From Prochlorococcus sp. AG-347-L17 (lineage in GTDB: Bacteria > Cyanobacteriota > Cyanobacteriia > PCC-6307 > Cyanobiaceae), in NCBI GenBank assembly GCA_003278925.1, contig QCCN01000008.1:1-64000 (forward strand): DNA of 64,000 bases. The letters are read 5' to 3'. The position numbers and the translations under genes were made by a program. The notes beneath the pieces are model-generated. The model saw only the letters and a list, made by a program, of their open reading frames with translations. It made no database searches and was not told the origin of the DNA. Each line of letters starts with the position of its first letter. Position 1 is the first letter of the stretch. Of this stretch, positions 7,687 to 14,422 are shown piece by piece.

Positions 7687-8466
7687 ATGTATTCAAAAAT
7701 TGCACTTTCAATAGGAGGTAGTGACTCTGGAGGTGGAGCAGGCATACAGGCTGACTTGAGAACTTTCATGGCTCTTAAAGTACATGGATGTTCTGTTATT
7801 ACATGTATTACGGCACAAAATAGTATAGAGGTTACATGCGTTCAACCAGTAGAGAAGAATACTTTATTAAATCAGTTAGATACTTTATTTGCTGATTTTG
7901 GTATTGATGCTTTGAAAACTGGAATGTTATTAAATGAAAGGATAATTAATGATACTGCTTCAAAATTAAATACATACAAAATAACCAAAATTATTGACCC
8001 AGTAATGGTTACAAGAACTGGTTCTAAATTACTGGAAGATTCTGCTATTAATGCTTATAAAAAACTCTTATTACCAATTTCTGATTTGGTAACTCCAAAT
8101 ATTTATGAAGCAAATCTACTTTCTGGTCTAGAAATAAGGAGTAAAGAAGATATCGAAAATTCAGCAAGAAAAATTATTGGTCTTGGAGCTAAAGCGGTAC
8201 TTATAAAAGGTGGCGGTTTAAAAGATATGAAAGGGAAGGATTTTTTCCTTGACTTAAATGGTAGAAAAGAGTGGCTATTTAATAATTTTATAAATACAAA
8301 AAATACCCACGGAAGCGGCTGTACTTTGAGTGCTGCTATTTGTGGTTACAAGGCTTTAGGTTTTGATCTATTTGATTCCATACAAAAAGCGAAATTATTT
8401 GTTGAGAAATCTTTAGACAATTCTTATAAAATAGGCTCTGGCCCTGGTCCCTTAGGCCATCATTAA
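7687..8466 (+). CDS. thiD: Hydroxymethylpyrimidine / phosphomethylpyrimidine kinase
   Basis: A ribokinase-fold enzyme of thiamin synthesis that phosphorylates HMP to HMP-P and HMP-PP. The N-terminal GGSDSGGGAGIQAD (10-23), which holds the substrate, and the anion-hole/catalytic motif THGSGC (207-212) are both intact. At 259 aa it is single-domain, with no fused ThiE. It pairs with tenA upstream. Confidence 0.92.
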   Translation: MYSKIALSIGGSDSGGGAGIQADLRTFMALKVHGCSVITCITAQNSIEVTCVQPVEKNTLLNQLDTLFADFGIDALKTGMLLNERIINDTASKLNTYKITKIIDPVMVTRTGSKLLEDSAINAYKKLLLPISDLVTPNIYEANLLSGLEIRSKEDIENSARKIIGLGAKAVLIKGGGLKDMKGKDFFLDLNGRKEWLFNNFINTKNTHGSGCTLSAAICGYKALGFDLFDSIQKAKLFVEKSLDNSYKIGSGPGPLGHH

Positions 8467-8484
8467 TTATTTATAGAAGTGGAG

Positions 8485-8670
8485 TTAGAACCACCATTTT
8501 CTGTAGGGTTTTTTTAAAAATAATATTTCTTCAGTCTCCCATCCGCCCTCCAACCATTCAAGATGCTCAAGTAATAAAGACTCACTTTCCCTTTTGCTTA
8601 ATTGCCCAATTCTATTAGCAATACCATCGAACCTTACTTTCATCAATTCCTCAATCTTGATGTTATTCAT
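8485..8670 (-). CDS. 61-aa hypothetical protein
   Basis: An ATG-started minus-strand frame, convergent with thiD. It is helical and acidic (SESLLLEHLEWLEGGWETEE), ends in an aromatic tail (YRKWWF) and has no membrane segment. Clean termini and protein-like composition support a real gene. No family is recognised. Confidence 0.65.
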   Translation of the reverse strand: MNNIKIEELMKVRFDGIANRIGQLSKRESESLLLEHLEWLEGGWETEEILFLKKPYRKWWF

Positions 8671-8852
8671 AGGTTAAATAATAAATTTTTTCTACTCTTA
8701 CTTGTATACATTTTCTTGTCAACGATTTAATTTTATTTGTTTACTAGCAGTTCTTAAATATGTATTAAATACAACTTTTTAAAAAAGATAGTAATTAAGA
8801 CTTATTCACATAGATTTAATTAAAGACTAATTTATATAAAAATACTTCAACT

Positions 8853-8996
8853 ATGAATAAAGAAGAAGCATCTAATCAAAAAACTATTTTAAATGTAGGC
8901 TATTGTGAAACGACCTCTGAATGGCTCAATAGAATCATTACTGAACTGGCAGATGAAAATAAAAATTTTGTAGATTTGTCAGTTATTTGTGCTTAA
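8853..8996 (+). CDS. 47-aa hypothetical protein
   Basis: ATG 8853 to TAA 8996 encodes MNKEEASNQKTILNVGYCET and then a helix (EWLNRIITELADENK) ending FVDLSVICA. It is soluble with two Cys. It lies in an otherwise gene-free spacer of about 400 bases. Family and function are unknown. Confidence 0.5.
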   Translation: MNKEEASNQKTILNVGYCETTSEWLNRIITELADENKNFVDLSVICA

Positions 8997-9075
8997 TTTT
9001 TTAGAAAATATAGTTTATTTTGATTTTTTTAGTTTGCTTTTAATTATAAGAGAAATTTAAAAGATATTTTGTGAT

Positions 9076-9543
9076 GTGAAGCCTAATAAAAAAAACATAG
9101 AAATAATTAAACAATTCAATTTATCTCCTCATCCTGAGGGTGGATGGTTTAGAGAGATAGTAAGGAGTGAGAATTCTCTAATAAGGGAAGATGGCCAAAG
9201 TAGAAACTTTATTACGGGAATTTATTATCTTTTGGAGAGAGATGCAAAAAGTGCTTGGCACAGAGTAAATAATGCAGATGAAATTTGGATTTATTTAAGG
9301 GGTGATCCTCTGAATTTATGGTGCCTAGATAATGATAATAAGTTAATAAGAAATTTAATTTTAGATTCCAATAATCCAGTAGAAATGATCCCATCTGGAT
9401 ATTGGCAAGCTGCAAAAAGTACAGGCGAATTTACTTTAGTAAGTTGTTGTGTTGGCCCCGGCTTTGATTTTAAGGATTTTGAATTACTAAGAAATACAAA
9501 TCATACTTCTAGATTGGATAAAGCAATTAATGATCTTATTTGA
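9076..9543 (+). CDS. DUF985 cupin protein
   Basis: A 155-aa cupin-like beta-barrel. The signatures LSPHPEGGWFRE near the N-terminus, TGIYYLLERDAKSAWHRV, EIWIYLRGDPL and the late WQAA-x-STGEFTLVSCCVGPGFDF are those of the DUF985 family. The reaction is unknown. The start is a GTG; no ATG is in frame before the conserved EGG motif. It is apparently monocistronic or co-transcribed with the following gene, 70 bases away. Confidence 0.85.
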   Translation: MKPNKKNIEIIKQFNLSPHPEGGWFREIVRSENSLIREDGQSRNFITGIYYLLERDAKSAWHRVNNADEIWIYLRGDPLNLWCLDNDNKLIRNLILDSNNPVEMIPSGYWQAAKSTGEFTLVSCCVGPGFDFKDFELLRNTNHTSRLDKAINDLI

Positions 9544-9613
9544 GATATTTTTTTGTTTATATTTTTGAAATTATCCTCTAGATTTATAAGGCTACTCAAT
9601 CAATCTATGTTTA

Positions 9614-9991
9614 ATGAATCAAAATTTTGTCAAAACAATTGGTATCAATGATGAACCAAGAAAAGATTCATACTTAGTATATGTAAATCAGGCTGATGGA
9701 TTAAAAGGCATCCTTAATAGAGATTTTGATGAATGGTCAAATTTTGATAGTTGGGAAAGTATTTCAGTTCAGCAATGGATTTTTTCCAAAGCTTTAGAGG
9801 TTTTCAGAGGTAAGAAAATTGATATTAAATGCGACTGTTGTGAATATAATGATTTAATCCCGAATGATTTTGAGAGTATTAAAAAAGAAAAATGTTTTGG
9901 TAAAAAAAGTGCTTACATGATTGAAAAAGTTGTAGATGAAATTGTATTAGCTAAGGCAAGAAGAGAAAGTGATGGAACATATTCTGCGTAA
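9614..9991 (+). CDS. 125-aa hypothetical protein
   Basis: A soluble protein with an aromatic/acidic middle (DFDEWSNFDSWESISVQQW) and a Cys cluster (IKCDCCEYN) around residues 75-80 that could bind metal. The C-terminus is a charged helix. I do not recognise the family. It is on the same strand as the DUF985 cupin. Confidence 0.7.
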   Translation: MNQNFVKTIGINDEPRKDSYLVYVNQADGLKGILNRDFDEWSNFDSWESISVQQWIFSKALEVFRGKKIDIKCDCCEYNDLIPNDFESIKKEKCFGKKSAYMIEKVVDEIVLAKARRESDGTYSA

Positions 9992-10027
9992 GATTCATAA
10001 ATATATATGGAATGAAAAATCTTTTAC

Positions 10028-10216
10028 TTACCAGTGAAAATTATCAGAAGAACCAATCGTTAAATTTCTAGTGGACATCTTATGGAACTTAAAGTGTACC
10101 GAATCACTGAACTCCTTTTCATCTGAGTAATTAACAAGATCCACTGGGTCGATGTTTTCATCGAACCATGCATCATATTCAATATGGTTTGGTTCCGCAA
10201 AATAACTCATATCCAA
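10028..10216 (-). CDS. 62-aa acidic hypothetical protein
   Basis: The frame starts MDMSYFAEPNHIEYDAWFDE and remains acidic, ending in a more basic stretch. A second ATG two codons in (10210) may be the true start. No membrane segment and no known family. It is convergent with the 125-aa gene upstream on the plus strand. Confidence 0.6.
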   Translation of the reverse strand: MDMSYFAEPNHIEYDAWFDENIDPVDLVNYSDEKEFSDSVHFKFHKMSTRNLTIGSSDNFHW

Positions 10217-10350
10217 TTAATAGCTTTCAAAAAACATATAAACGGTACAAGTGATACCAAATTAACATTCTTAATTTTTAGATATTCCATATTTTTAACT
10301 TTTTCATAAAGATTAGTTGCTAGAAAGATAGGAGAAATATCTATAAATTA

Positions 10351-10704
10351 ATGTCTCTAGATACAACCATGGTTTCTATCCATCCCCACTTCACAATCAA
10401 GGATGGGAAGATGGACCAGTGCATAGCTCTTTTAGAAGAAATTTTGGTACTGACAAAAGCTAATGAACCTGACTGTCTTTTTTTTAATATCACTACTTGC
10501 GGTTCAAATAAGGCTTATGTAAGAGAGGCATATAAAGATGGTGCCGCCGCTTTATTTCATCTCAAAAATATGGGACATATGATTCCCAAGCTTTTTGAAG
10601 TGTCAGATATTACTGTGCAGGTCCAAGGCCCTGCCAAGGAGATTGAACCCTTGAAGGAAATACTGCCAGACGCTGATTTCTATGAAGCAATATCTGGATT
10701 CTGA
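10351..10704 (+). CDS. ABM-like (dimeric ferredoxin-fold) small protein
   Basis: A 117-aa protein whose pattern (HPHFTIKDGKMDQCIALLEEIL, LFFNITTCG, YVREAYKDGAAALFHLKNMG) resembles the antibiotic-biosynthesis-monooxygenase / quinol-monooxygenase fold: beta strand, long helix, then strand plus second helix. Members act on small aromatic substrates or simply dimerise, and the substrate here is unknown. It is the first of a local group of four small genes separated by terminators. Assignment is by pattern only. Confidence 0.65.
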   Translation: MSLDTTMVSIHPHFTIKDGKMDQCIALLEEILVLTKANEPDCLFFNITTCGSNKAYVREAYKDGAAALFHLKNMGHMIPKLFEVSDITVQVQGPAKEIEPLKEILPDADFYEAISGF

Positions 10705-10736
10705 TTTAGATTGTATATATTGACAGTCGATCGCTA

Positions 10737-10757
10737 GGGGCTTTTAGCCCCCTTTTT
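10737..10757 (+). terminator. Terminator of the 117-aa ABM-like gene
   Basis: GGGGC-TTTTA-GCCCC followed by CTTTTTATT. It is preceded by ATTGACAGTCGATC (10719-10732), which recurs with one mismatch before the next terminator (11185-11198). Confidence 0.85.
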
Positions 10758-10834
10758 ATTTAGGAATTCAAAATAAATTAATCTTCCCTTTACTTATATC
10801 AAGTAACTTTATTATCAGCTCAAATATTGTTTTT

Positions 10835-11182
10835 ATGGCATCAACTTTTTATATTGTTCATCATGAATTTAAGGCAGGAAAAGCTGAAAAATGGTGGGAA
10901 ACAGCTTATGCAGCAATGTCACCAGGTGGTGGATGGGATGATGCGGTAGCAGCTAATAAAGAAAAAGGATTTTTTAACCATTCTGCAAATGCCGTAACTA
11001 AAACTGGTCCTGTATATTGTTTTTGGGAAGTAAAAGAGGGTATTTCAGCTGAGGAGTTTCAGGAGTTTATAGACGGTCCCTCTGGACCAGGTTTCGGACA
11101 AGATGCTCTGATGAATATCTGTAAACCAATTGACACATCATTAATGAATGGACAAACACCATATCCACCAGTTTTTTCTTGA
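10835..11182 (+). CDS. 115-aa small protein, possible ferredoxin-fold
   Basis: It starts MASTFYIVHHEFKAGKAEKW and contains GFFNHSANAV and VYCFWEVKEGISAEEFQEFI, an alternation of strand and helix that resembles the neighbouring ABM-like proteins. The glycine- and proline-rich C-terminal part (DGPSGPGFG) is distinctive. I cannot name the family or reaction. It is flanked by terminators on both sides, so it is probably transcribed on its own. Confidence 0.7.
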   Translation: MASTFYIVHHEFKAGKAEKWWETAYAAMSPGGGWDDAVAANKEKGFFNHSANAVTKTGPVYCFWEVKEGISAEEFQEFIDGPSGPGFGQDALMNICKPIDTSLMNGQTPYPPVFS

Positions 11183-11205
11183 TTATTGACAGTCTATCTA
11201 GAATA

Positions 11206-11228
11206 GGGAGCAACTAGCTCCTTTTTAT
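11206..11228 (+). terminator. Terminator ending 3 bases before the next start codon
   Basis: GGAGC-AACTA-GCTCC followed by TTTTT (11222-11226). The next ATG is at 11230, so the hairpin both ends the upstream transcript and forms, or immediately precedes, the 5' leader of the DUF3764 gene. Confidence 0.8.
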
Positions 11229-11229
11229 T

Positions 11230-11508
11230 ATGTCTCTTGAAACTACCGTTTTCACATTCAAAATTAGCGTACCTTTTGAAGAATGGGCTGCGGTTTATGA
11301 CAGCGAAGAAAATATACAAATGAATAAAGAGCGCGGAATTATTTGCTTATACAAAGGTGTAAAGAAAGATGATCCAACAAGTGTAATTCTTATTGAGCAG
11401 GGTGAAGAAGGTAAATCAGTAGCTATGTTTGAAGATCCAGCAGTGAAACCATTAATTGAGAGTGCAGGTCACATTTACGATTCAACGGTTATATCCAGTT
11501 ATTTTTAA
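11230..11508 (+). CDS. DUF3764 family protein
   Basis: A 92-aa protein matching the DUF3764 pattern: ETTVFTFKISVPFEEWAAVYDSE at the start, GIICLYKGVKKDDPTSVILIEQGEEG in the middle and GHIYDSTVISSYF at the end. The family is found mainly in marine cyanobacteria and looks like another small ferredoxin-like fold. Function unknown. The ATG directly follows a terminator hairpin, and the next gene starts on the base after its stop codon. Confidence 0.8.
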   Translation: MSLETTVFTFKISVPFEEWAAVYDSEENIQMNKERGIICLYKGVKKDDPTSVILIEQGEEGKSVAMFEDPAVKPLIESAGHIYDSTVISSYF

Positions 11509-12012
11509 GTGAAATACTTAATTCTTCCTGCAATATTATTATTATTTACTTTTTCTGCTGAAGCTGGTTTTCCAGAAGGTGAGAATGGTTATGATCTAAA
11601 AAAAATTGAAGAGTCTTTTAGATTACCTTGTAATGAAATTGGAAATGATGATTGTATTGCCAGAGCATTAGGAGTTGGTGCCTGTACCTGGATATTTGGA
11701 ATAAACAAAGATAAAGAACCTGCGGAAGCTTTAAAAATTTCAGATACTGTTTTAATTGCTCTTTTGAAAGGAAATAATCTTGATTTAAAATCAATGCTTG
11801 AAAAAGATGGATTAATTAAAACGAATATAAAAAAAGAAGCTACTTATAGAATTAATTTCTGCAGAGAGGAAACAAAAAAAGCTATTCCAAAGTTAATAAA
11901 AAAATTACCAGAGGGTGTTGCATTAGATGAAGAGAAAATAGAAAATTTAACCAGAGTGTTTCCTCTGCAATATTTAAGTATGTTTGAGCAATTTAGCAAA
12001 TATAAAAAGTGA
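11509..12012 (+). CDS. Secreted 167-aa hypothetical protein
   Basis: Starts with GTG immediately after the TAA of the DUF3764 gene, indicating translational coupling. A clear signal peptide is present (MKYLILPAILLLFTFSAEAG, cleavage likely after AEA at 17-19). The mature part is Lys/Glu-rich with four Cys (two near residues 40-49, CNEIGNDDC, one in GACTW, one in NFCRE), so disulphides in the periplasm are possible. No family is recognised. It is followed by a 54-aa gene with a 4-base overlap. Confidence 0.75.
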   Translation: MKYLILPAILLLFTFSAEAGFPEGENGYDLKKIEESFRLPCNEIGNDDCIARALGVGACTWIFGINKDKEPAEALKISDTVLIALLKGNNLDLKSMLEKDGLIKTNIKKEATYRINFCREETKKAIPKLIKKLPEGVALDEEKIENLTRVFPLQYLSMFEQFSKYKK

Positions 12013-12173
12013 AACGTTTACTACTGACCCCTATATTCAAACGTTTTAAAAAAAGTGCTTTTTTCTTATCACTTAATCAGAATACTTGTCCTGTTTATGA
12101 TGCTGAAGAAATAAAAAAACAAGAACAACAAGAAGCTATTAAAAAGTTATTCCCATTAAAAAAAGGGCGTTAG
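12009..12173 (+). CDS. 54-aa basic hypothetical protein
   Basis: GTG at 12009 overlaps the preceding stop (GTGA). It encodes VKRLLLTPIFKRFKKSAFFL and then a polar stretch (CPVYDAEEIKKQEQQE) ending KKGR. The 4-base overlap with the secreted-protein gene suggests coupled translation. The N-terminus is amphipathic and basic. Its stop codon lies inside the following hairpin. Function unknown. Confidence 0.55.
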   Translation: MKRLLLTPIFKRFKKSAFFLSLNQNTCPVYDAEEIKKQEQQEAIKKLFPLKKGR

Positions 12174-12182
12174 CTTCGCCCT
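12164..12182. terminator. GC hairpin overlapping a stop codon
   Basis: AGGGCG (12164-12169) pairs perfectly with CGCCCT (12177-12182) around a 7-base loop containing the TAG stop. On the plus strand no T tract follows. On the minus strand the stem runs into seven T residues, so it can end minus-strand transcripts such as that of the 39-aa gene. Confidence 0.6.
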
Positions 12183-12303
12183 AATCAAAAAGCTAGATAA
12201 TCCCCATCACCCGGCCTTTCTAAAAATCCTAGCACTACATATGGTGTTTGTAAGTAATAAAAATTAACTATTGATGGAGTTGTTTGTTTCTAATTAATTT
12301 GTC

Positions 12304-12350
12304 ATGATGGAAATCCCCATCATCCAGGCTCGCAAGAGTCTTTTTTTTTT
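12304..12350 (+). promoter_or_regulatory. Two-hairpin leader abutting the ABM gene start
   Basis: ATGATGG (12304-12310) pairs with CCATCAT (12317-12323). Directly after it GGCTC-GCAA-GAGTC (12327-12340) forms a second stem followed by ten T residues that end at the base before ATG 12351. This looks like a terminator placed exactly in front of a start codon. The segment 12312-12329 repeats 12199-12216 with two mismatches. Confidence 0.65.
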
Positions 12351-12740
12351 ATGTCTAGTTTTGGATCAGATACTCCATTTATGCTTCTCGCAAAACTTAA
12401 AGTTAAGGAAGATAAGGTTGCAGAATACTTAGAAATTGCAGATAAGACTGATAAAGCTGTTGAAGCTGATGAACCAGGAATGCTCCATCATACTTTTGAT
12501 CAAGACCCTGATGATCCTCTTCGTTTCGTATGGTCAGAAGTTTATAAAAATGATGATGCTTTACTAGCTCATTTAGCTAATCCAGCATTAGGTGTTTATC
12601 TTGAGGCTCATGCTGAACTGGGAACTGATCTTTCTGTTGAATTTTACGGAACTGTGGGAGATAAAGTTATTGAAGCCATGAACGGAACAGGAGTTCCATA
12701 TAAGATCTTTAAAACAAAATTTGGTTATAGCAGAGTTTAA
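12351..12740 (+). CDS. Putative antibiotic-biosynthesis-type (quinol) monooxygenase
   Basis: A 129-aa ABM-domain protein: FMLLAKLKVKEDKVAEYLEI, then EPGMLHHTFDQDPDDPLRFVW and SEVYKNDDALLAHLANPALG. The order strand, helix, strand with a conserved E-x-G-x-L-x-x-x and E-V-Y is typical of the fold. Related enzymes oxidise quinol-type substrates without cofactor. The actual substrate is unknown. No Shine-Dalgarno is possible because a terminator T tract ends directly at the ATG. Confidence 0.8.
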   Translation: MSSFGSDTPFMLLAKLKVKEDKVAEYLEIADKTDKAVEADEPGMLHHTFDQDPDDPLRFVWSEVYKNDDALLAHLANPALGVYLEAHAELGTDLSVEFYGTVGDKVIEAMNGTGVPYKIFKTKFGYSRV

Positions 12741-12768
12741 GGATAAGGGTATTAACTAACTAGTTCGA

Positions 12769-12888
12769 CTAAATTATTAATAAGAATCTGAGTGCAAGCG
12801 GTAACCACAGGCATAGAAGAAGCATTAGTAAAAGAGTTATAGCATGGATATTTGGAATGTAATGCTCTTTTAAAATTTGTGTTTTCAT
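12769..12888 (-). CDS. 39-aa membrane peptide
   Basis: The frame from ATG 12888 to TAG 12769 starts MKTQILKEHYIPNIHAITLL and continues as a nearly pure leucine-rich membrane helix. Its start lies 3 bases after the stop of the 29-aa gene at 12892-12981, so the two form a tight minus-strand pair of tiny membrane proteins. Confidence 0.55.
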   Translation of the reverse strand: MKTQILKEHYIPNIHAITLLLMLLLCLWLPLALRFLLII

Positions 12889-12891
12889 AAT

Positions 12892-12981
12892 TTATCTCGC
12901 CTTCTTAAGTTTGATTTCTCTTCTGATAAGCAACGCTATTACCACAACACACATGTTCATTAGAAATACGTCTAATGGCAT
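12892..12981 (-). CDS. 29-aa membrane peptide
   Basis: ATG 12981 to TAA 12892. The N-terminal hydrophobic stretch (MPLDVFLMNMCVVVIALLI) is followed by a basic tail (RREIKLKKAR), giving one helix with the C-terminus inside. Adjacent to another tiny membrane peptide (3-base gap), which raises confidence that both are expressed. Confidence 0.5.
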   Translation of the reverse strand: MPLDVFLMNMCVVVIALLIRREIKLKKAR

Positions 12982-13123
12982 TTTCTAAAAAAGTCTCTAT
13001 TTAATTAATAGCAAGATTATTGATCTACGAATCAAGAGATGATTACAAATGTTTATTGGCTTAATAAAAAGGAATTTAAAAATTAAATTTATGCTTAAAT
13101 ATCTCAATTCACATAACTATTAA

Positions 13124-13426
13124 ATGGCTTATTCAGAAACAAGAATAGTAATAGGCGGTCTAGCTCATGTACCTGTTCTTATTTTTATAGCCAATTTTGT
13201 TAAAGGTAAGTTTGGGATTAAAACTGAAGAGACAAAAGATACTGTAGTCAAAGGAGAGCCAGTTAAAATTATTGAGGTAAAAGATACTGTAGTTAAAGAA
13301 GGAAAAGCAGAAGCTATAAAAGAAATCTCTAGTAAGCTGGACAGTATCGAAAAGAAGGCTGATAAACTTTATGAAAAGGTAAAGAAGAAAAAAAAGGATA
13401 AGAAGAAGAAAAAAAAGAATAACTAG
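13124..13426 (+). CDS. 100-aa membrane-anchored Lys-rich protein
   Basis: One N-terminal hydrophobic segment (IGGLAHVPVLIFIANFV) is followed by a highly charged helical tail ending in a long Lys-rich run. The hexapeptide KDTVVK occurs twice about 15 residues apart (residues 38-43 and 53-58), suggesting an internal duplication. It is probably an anchored coiled coil. No family is recognised. Its last 4 bases overlap the convergent gene at 13423. Confidence 0.65.
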   Translation: MAYSETRIVIGGLAHVPVLIFIANFVKGKFGIKTEETKDTVVKGEPVKIIEVKDTVVKEGKAEAIKEISSKLDSIEKKADKLYEKVKKKKKDKKKKKKNN

Positions 13427-13608
13427 ATTGAGATCCTATCAAGCATTAATATGTCTTGAGCTTGGATTGTATCTCTCTTTTCTTCATCTTCGGGATCTTT
13501 ATAAGATTCAATTTCAGCTTGAATTTTTCTCTTGTAAACTCCTTTAATATAGTCCATTTCTCTTTTGTCTTTGTCCAGAATTGAGAATGGTGATCTTTTT
13601 AAGTTCAT
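13423..13608 (-). CDS. 61-aa charged hypothetical protein
   Basis: ATG 13608, MNLKRSPFSILDKDKREMDY, then a charged helix (YKRKIQAEIESYKDPEDEE). A good Shine-Dalgarno-like AGGAGA lies upstream on the minus strand at about 13615-13620, which is unusual for this window and supports the start. It overlaps the convergent 100-aa gene by 4 bases. Confidence 0.65.
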   Translation of the reverse strand: MNLKRSPFSILDKDKREMDYIKGVYKRKIQAEIESYKDPEDEEKRDTIQAQDILMLDRISI

Positions 13609-13635
13609 AACTTTCTCCTAATAAATAAGTTTTGA

Positions 13636-13773
13636 TCAGCTCCAGTTCTTATCAGATTCAACAAACCTATCTAATGTTTGCTGATTCCTGATTTCTTCCT
13701 CAAGAAGTTCATCTTCTGATCTTGCTTCAATCTCAGATTTATGATCTTCTTTTAGATTGGATTTGGTAGACAT
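13636..13773 (-). CDS. 45-aa acidic hypothetical protein
   Basis: ATG 13773 to TGA 13636: MSTKSNLKEDHKSEIEARSE, then EEEIRNQQTLDRFVES, ending KNWS. A small, acidic, soluble helical peptide. It is followed 27 bases later by the 61-aa gene on the same strand, so the two may be one operon. Family unknown. Confidence 0.55.
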   Translation of the reverse strand: MSTKSNLKEDHKSEIEARSEDELLEEEIRNQQTLDRFVESDKNWS

Positions 13774-13779
13774 TTGCTC

Positions 13780-13898
13780 ATGACGACTACGATCTTGTTC
13801 TAACTATTCAGACAAGCTATCCGACTAAAAAATATGTACGGTTTGAGGAACTCCCATATACGGATAAAGGATCAACAATTAAATTTGAATATGGGTAA
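13780..13898 (+). pseudogene. Remnant of a small gene, apparently frameshifted
   Basis: ATG at 13780 opens MTTTILF and stops after 7 codons at TAA 13801. A frame shifted by one base continues across the same place as LTIQTSYPTKKYVRFEELPY and on to a TAA at 13896, with no start codon of its own. The joined product would be a normal small protein of about 39 aa. Either a one-base indel near 13797-13803 broke the gene or this is a sequencing artefact. Confidence 0.35.
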
Positions 13899-13904
13899 AA
13901 TATA

Positions 13905-14051
13905 ATGAATTTTGATCAATTTTTGCCTTTAAGAATCATCAATAAAGGTAGACCAATAAGCATCAGACTCCCATCAATTAATAAAAAAGTATTCAGGTTC
14001 ATTTATCCATTCTTCCAGGGGTATCCTAATTTAGAGAAATTCCTTTTTTAA
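13905..14051 (+). CDS. 48-aa basic hypothetical protein
   Basis: ATG 13905 to TAA 14051 starts MNFDQFLPLRIINKGRPISI and ends FFQGYPNLEKFLF. It is basic and aromatic with no clear membrane helix. Its last 26 bases overlap a convergent 54-aa frame on the minus strand, so one of the two may be spurious. Confidence 0.4.
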   Translation: MNFDQFLPLRIINKGRPISIRLPSINKKVFRFIYPFFQGYPNLEKFLF

Positions 14052-14190
14052 TTTGTTGTTTTTTCATATCATCCATCTCTTTTCTGATTTTGTTGTAGTA
14101 GGCAAGCTCTTCTTGATCCTCAGAACCAAGACCATAATTCATGGTCGCTGCAAGATAAATTCGGTGCTTACGGTATGACGATAGTGGCAT
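14026..14190 (-). CDS. 54-aa hypothetical protein
   Basis: The minus-strand frame from ATG 14190 starts MPLSSYRKHRIYLAATMNYG and continues as a charged helix (EDQEELAYYNKIRKEMDDMK) ending in a Lys-rich tail. The second Met (residue 17) is a possible alternative start. The coding-like helical pattern favours this frame over the convergent 48-aa one. Confidence 0.5.
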   Translation of the reverse strand: MPLSSYRKHRIYLAATMNYGLGSEDQEELAYYNKIRKEMDDMKKQQIKKGISLN

Positions 14191-14281
14191 TACTAAAGAC
14201 AAACTATTTTAAAAATATATTTGAATTTTAGTTAAAATTCTGATCTACGAGATCTCAGTTATATTAATCAATTGCTCAAGC

Positions 14282-14291
14282 GCCCTCGTCG
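14282..14291 (+). repeat. Copy of the tRNA-Thr 3' end (att-like)
   Basis: GCCCTCGTCG equals 16013-16022, the 3' end of tRNA-Thr on the plus strand. It is GC-rich (8 of 10) in AT-rich surroundings, which makes a chance match within 2 kb unlikely. It is a candidate distal attachment site. Confidence 0.45.
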
Positions 14292-14362
14292 ATTGTTGAG
14301 TTGAACGATTTAGGTGCGTTATGACTGGTTTTGAAGGTAGTTTTTAAAGAATATTTGTATTT

Positions 14363-14380
14363 TTCGGGACGTTTTCGGGA
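14363..14380 (+). repeat. 18-bp direct repeat, left copy
   Basis: TTCGGGACGTTTTCGGGA is identical to 15845-15862. Each copy itself contains TTCGGGA twice. It lies about 40 bases beyond the stop of the 443-aa gene. Confidence 0.85.
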
Positions 14381-14422
14381 TTTATCAACGGTCTATTAAT
14401 GAAAAGCAAAAAGAAATATTTT

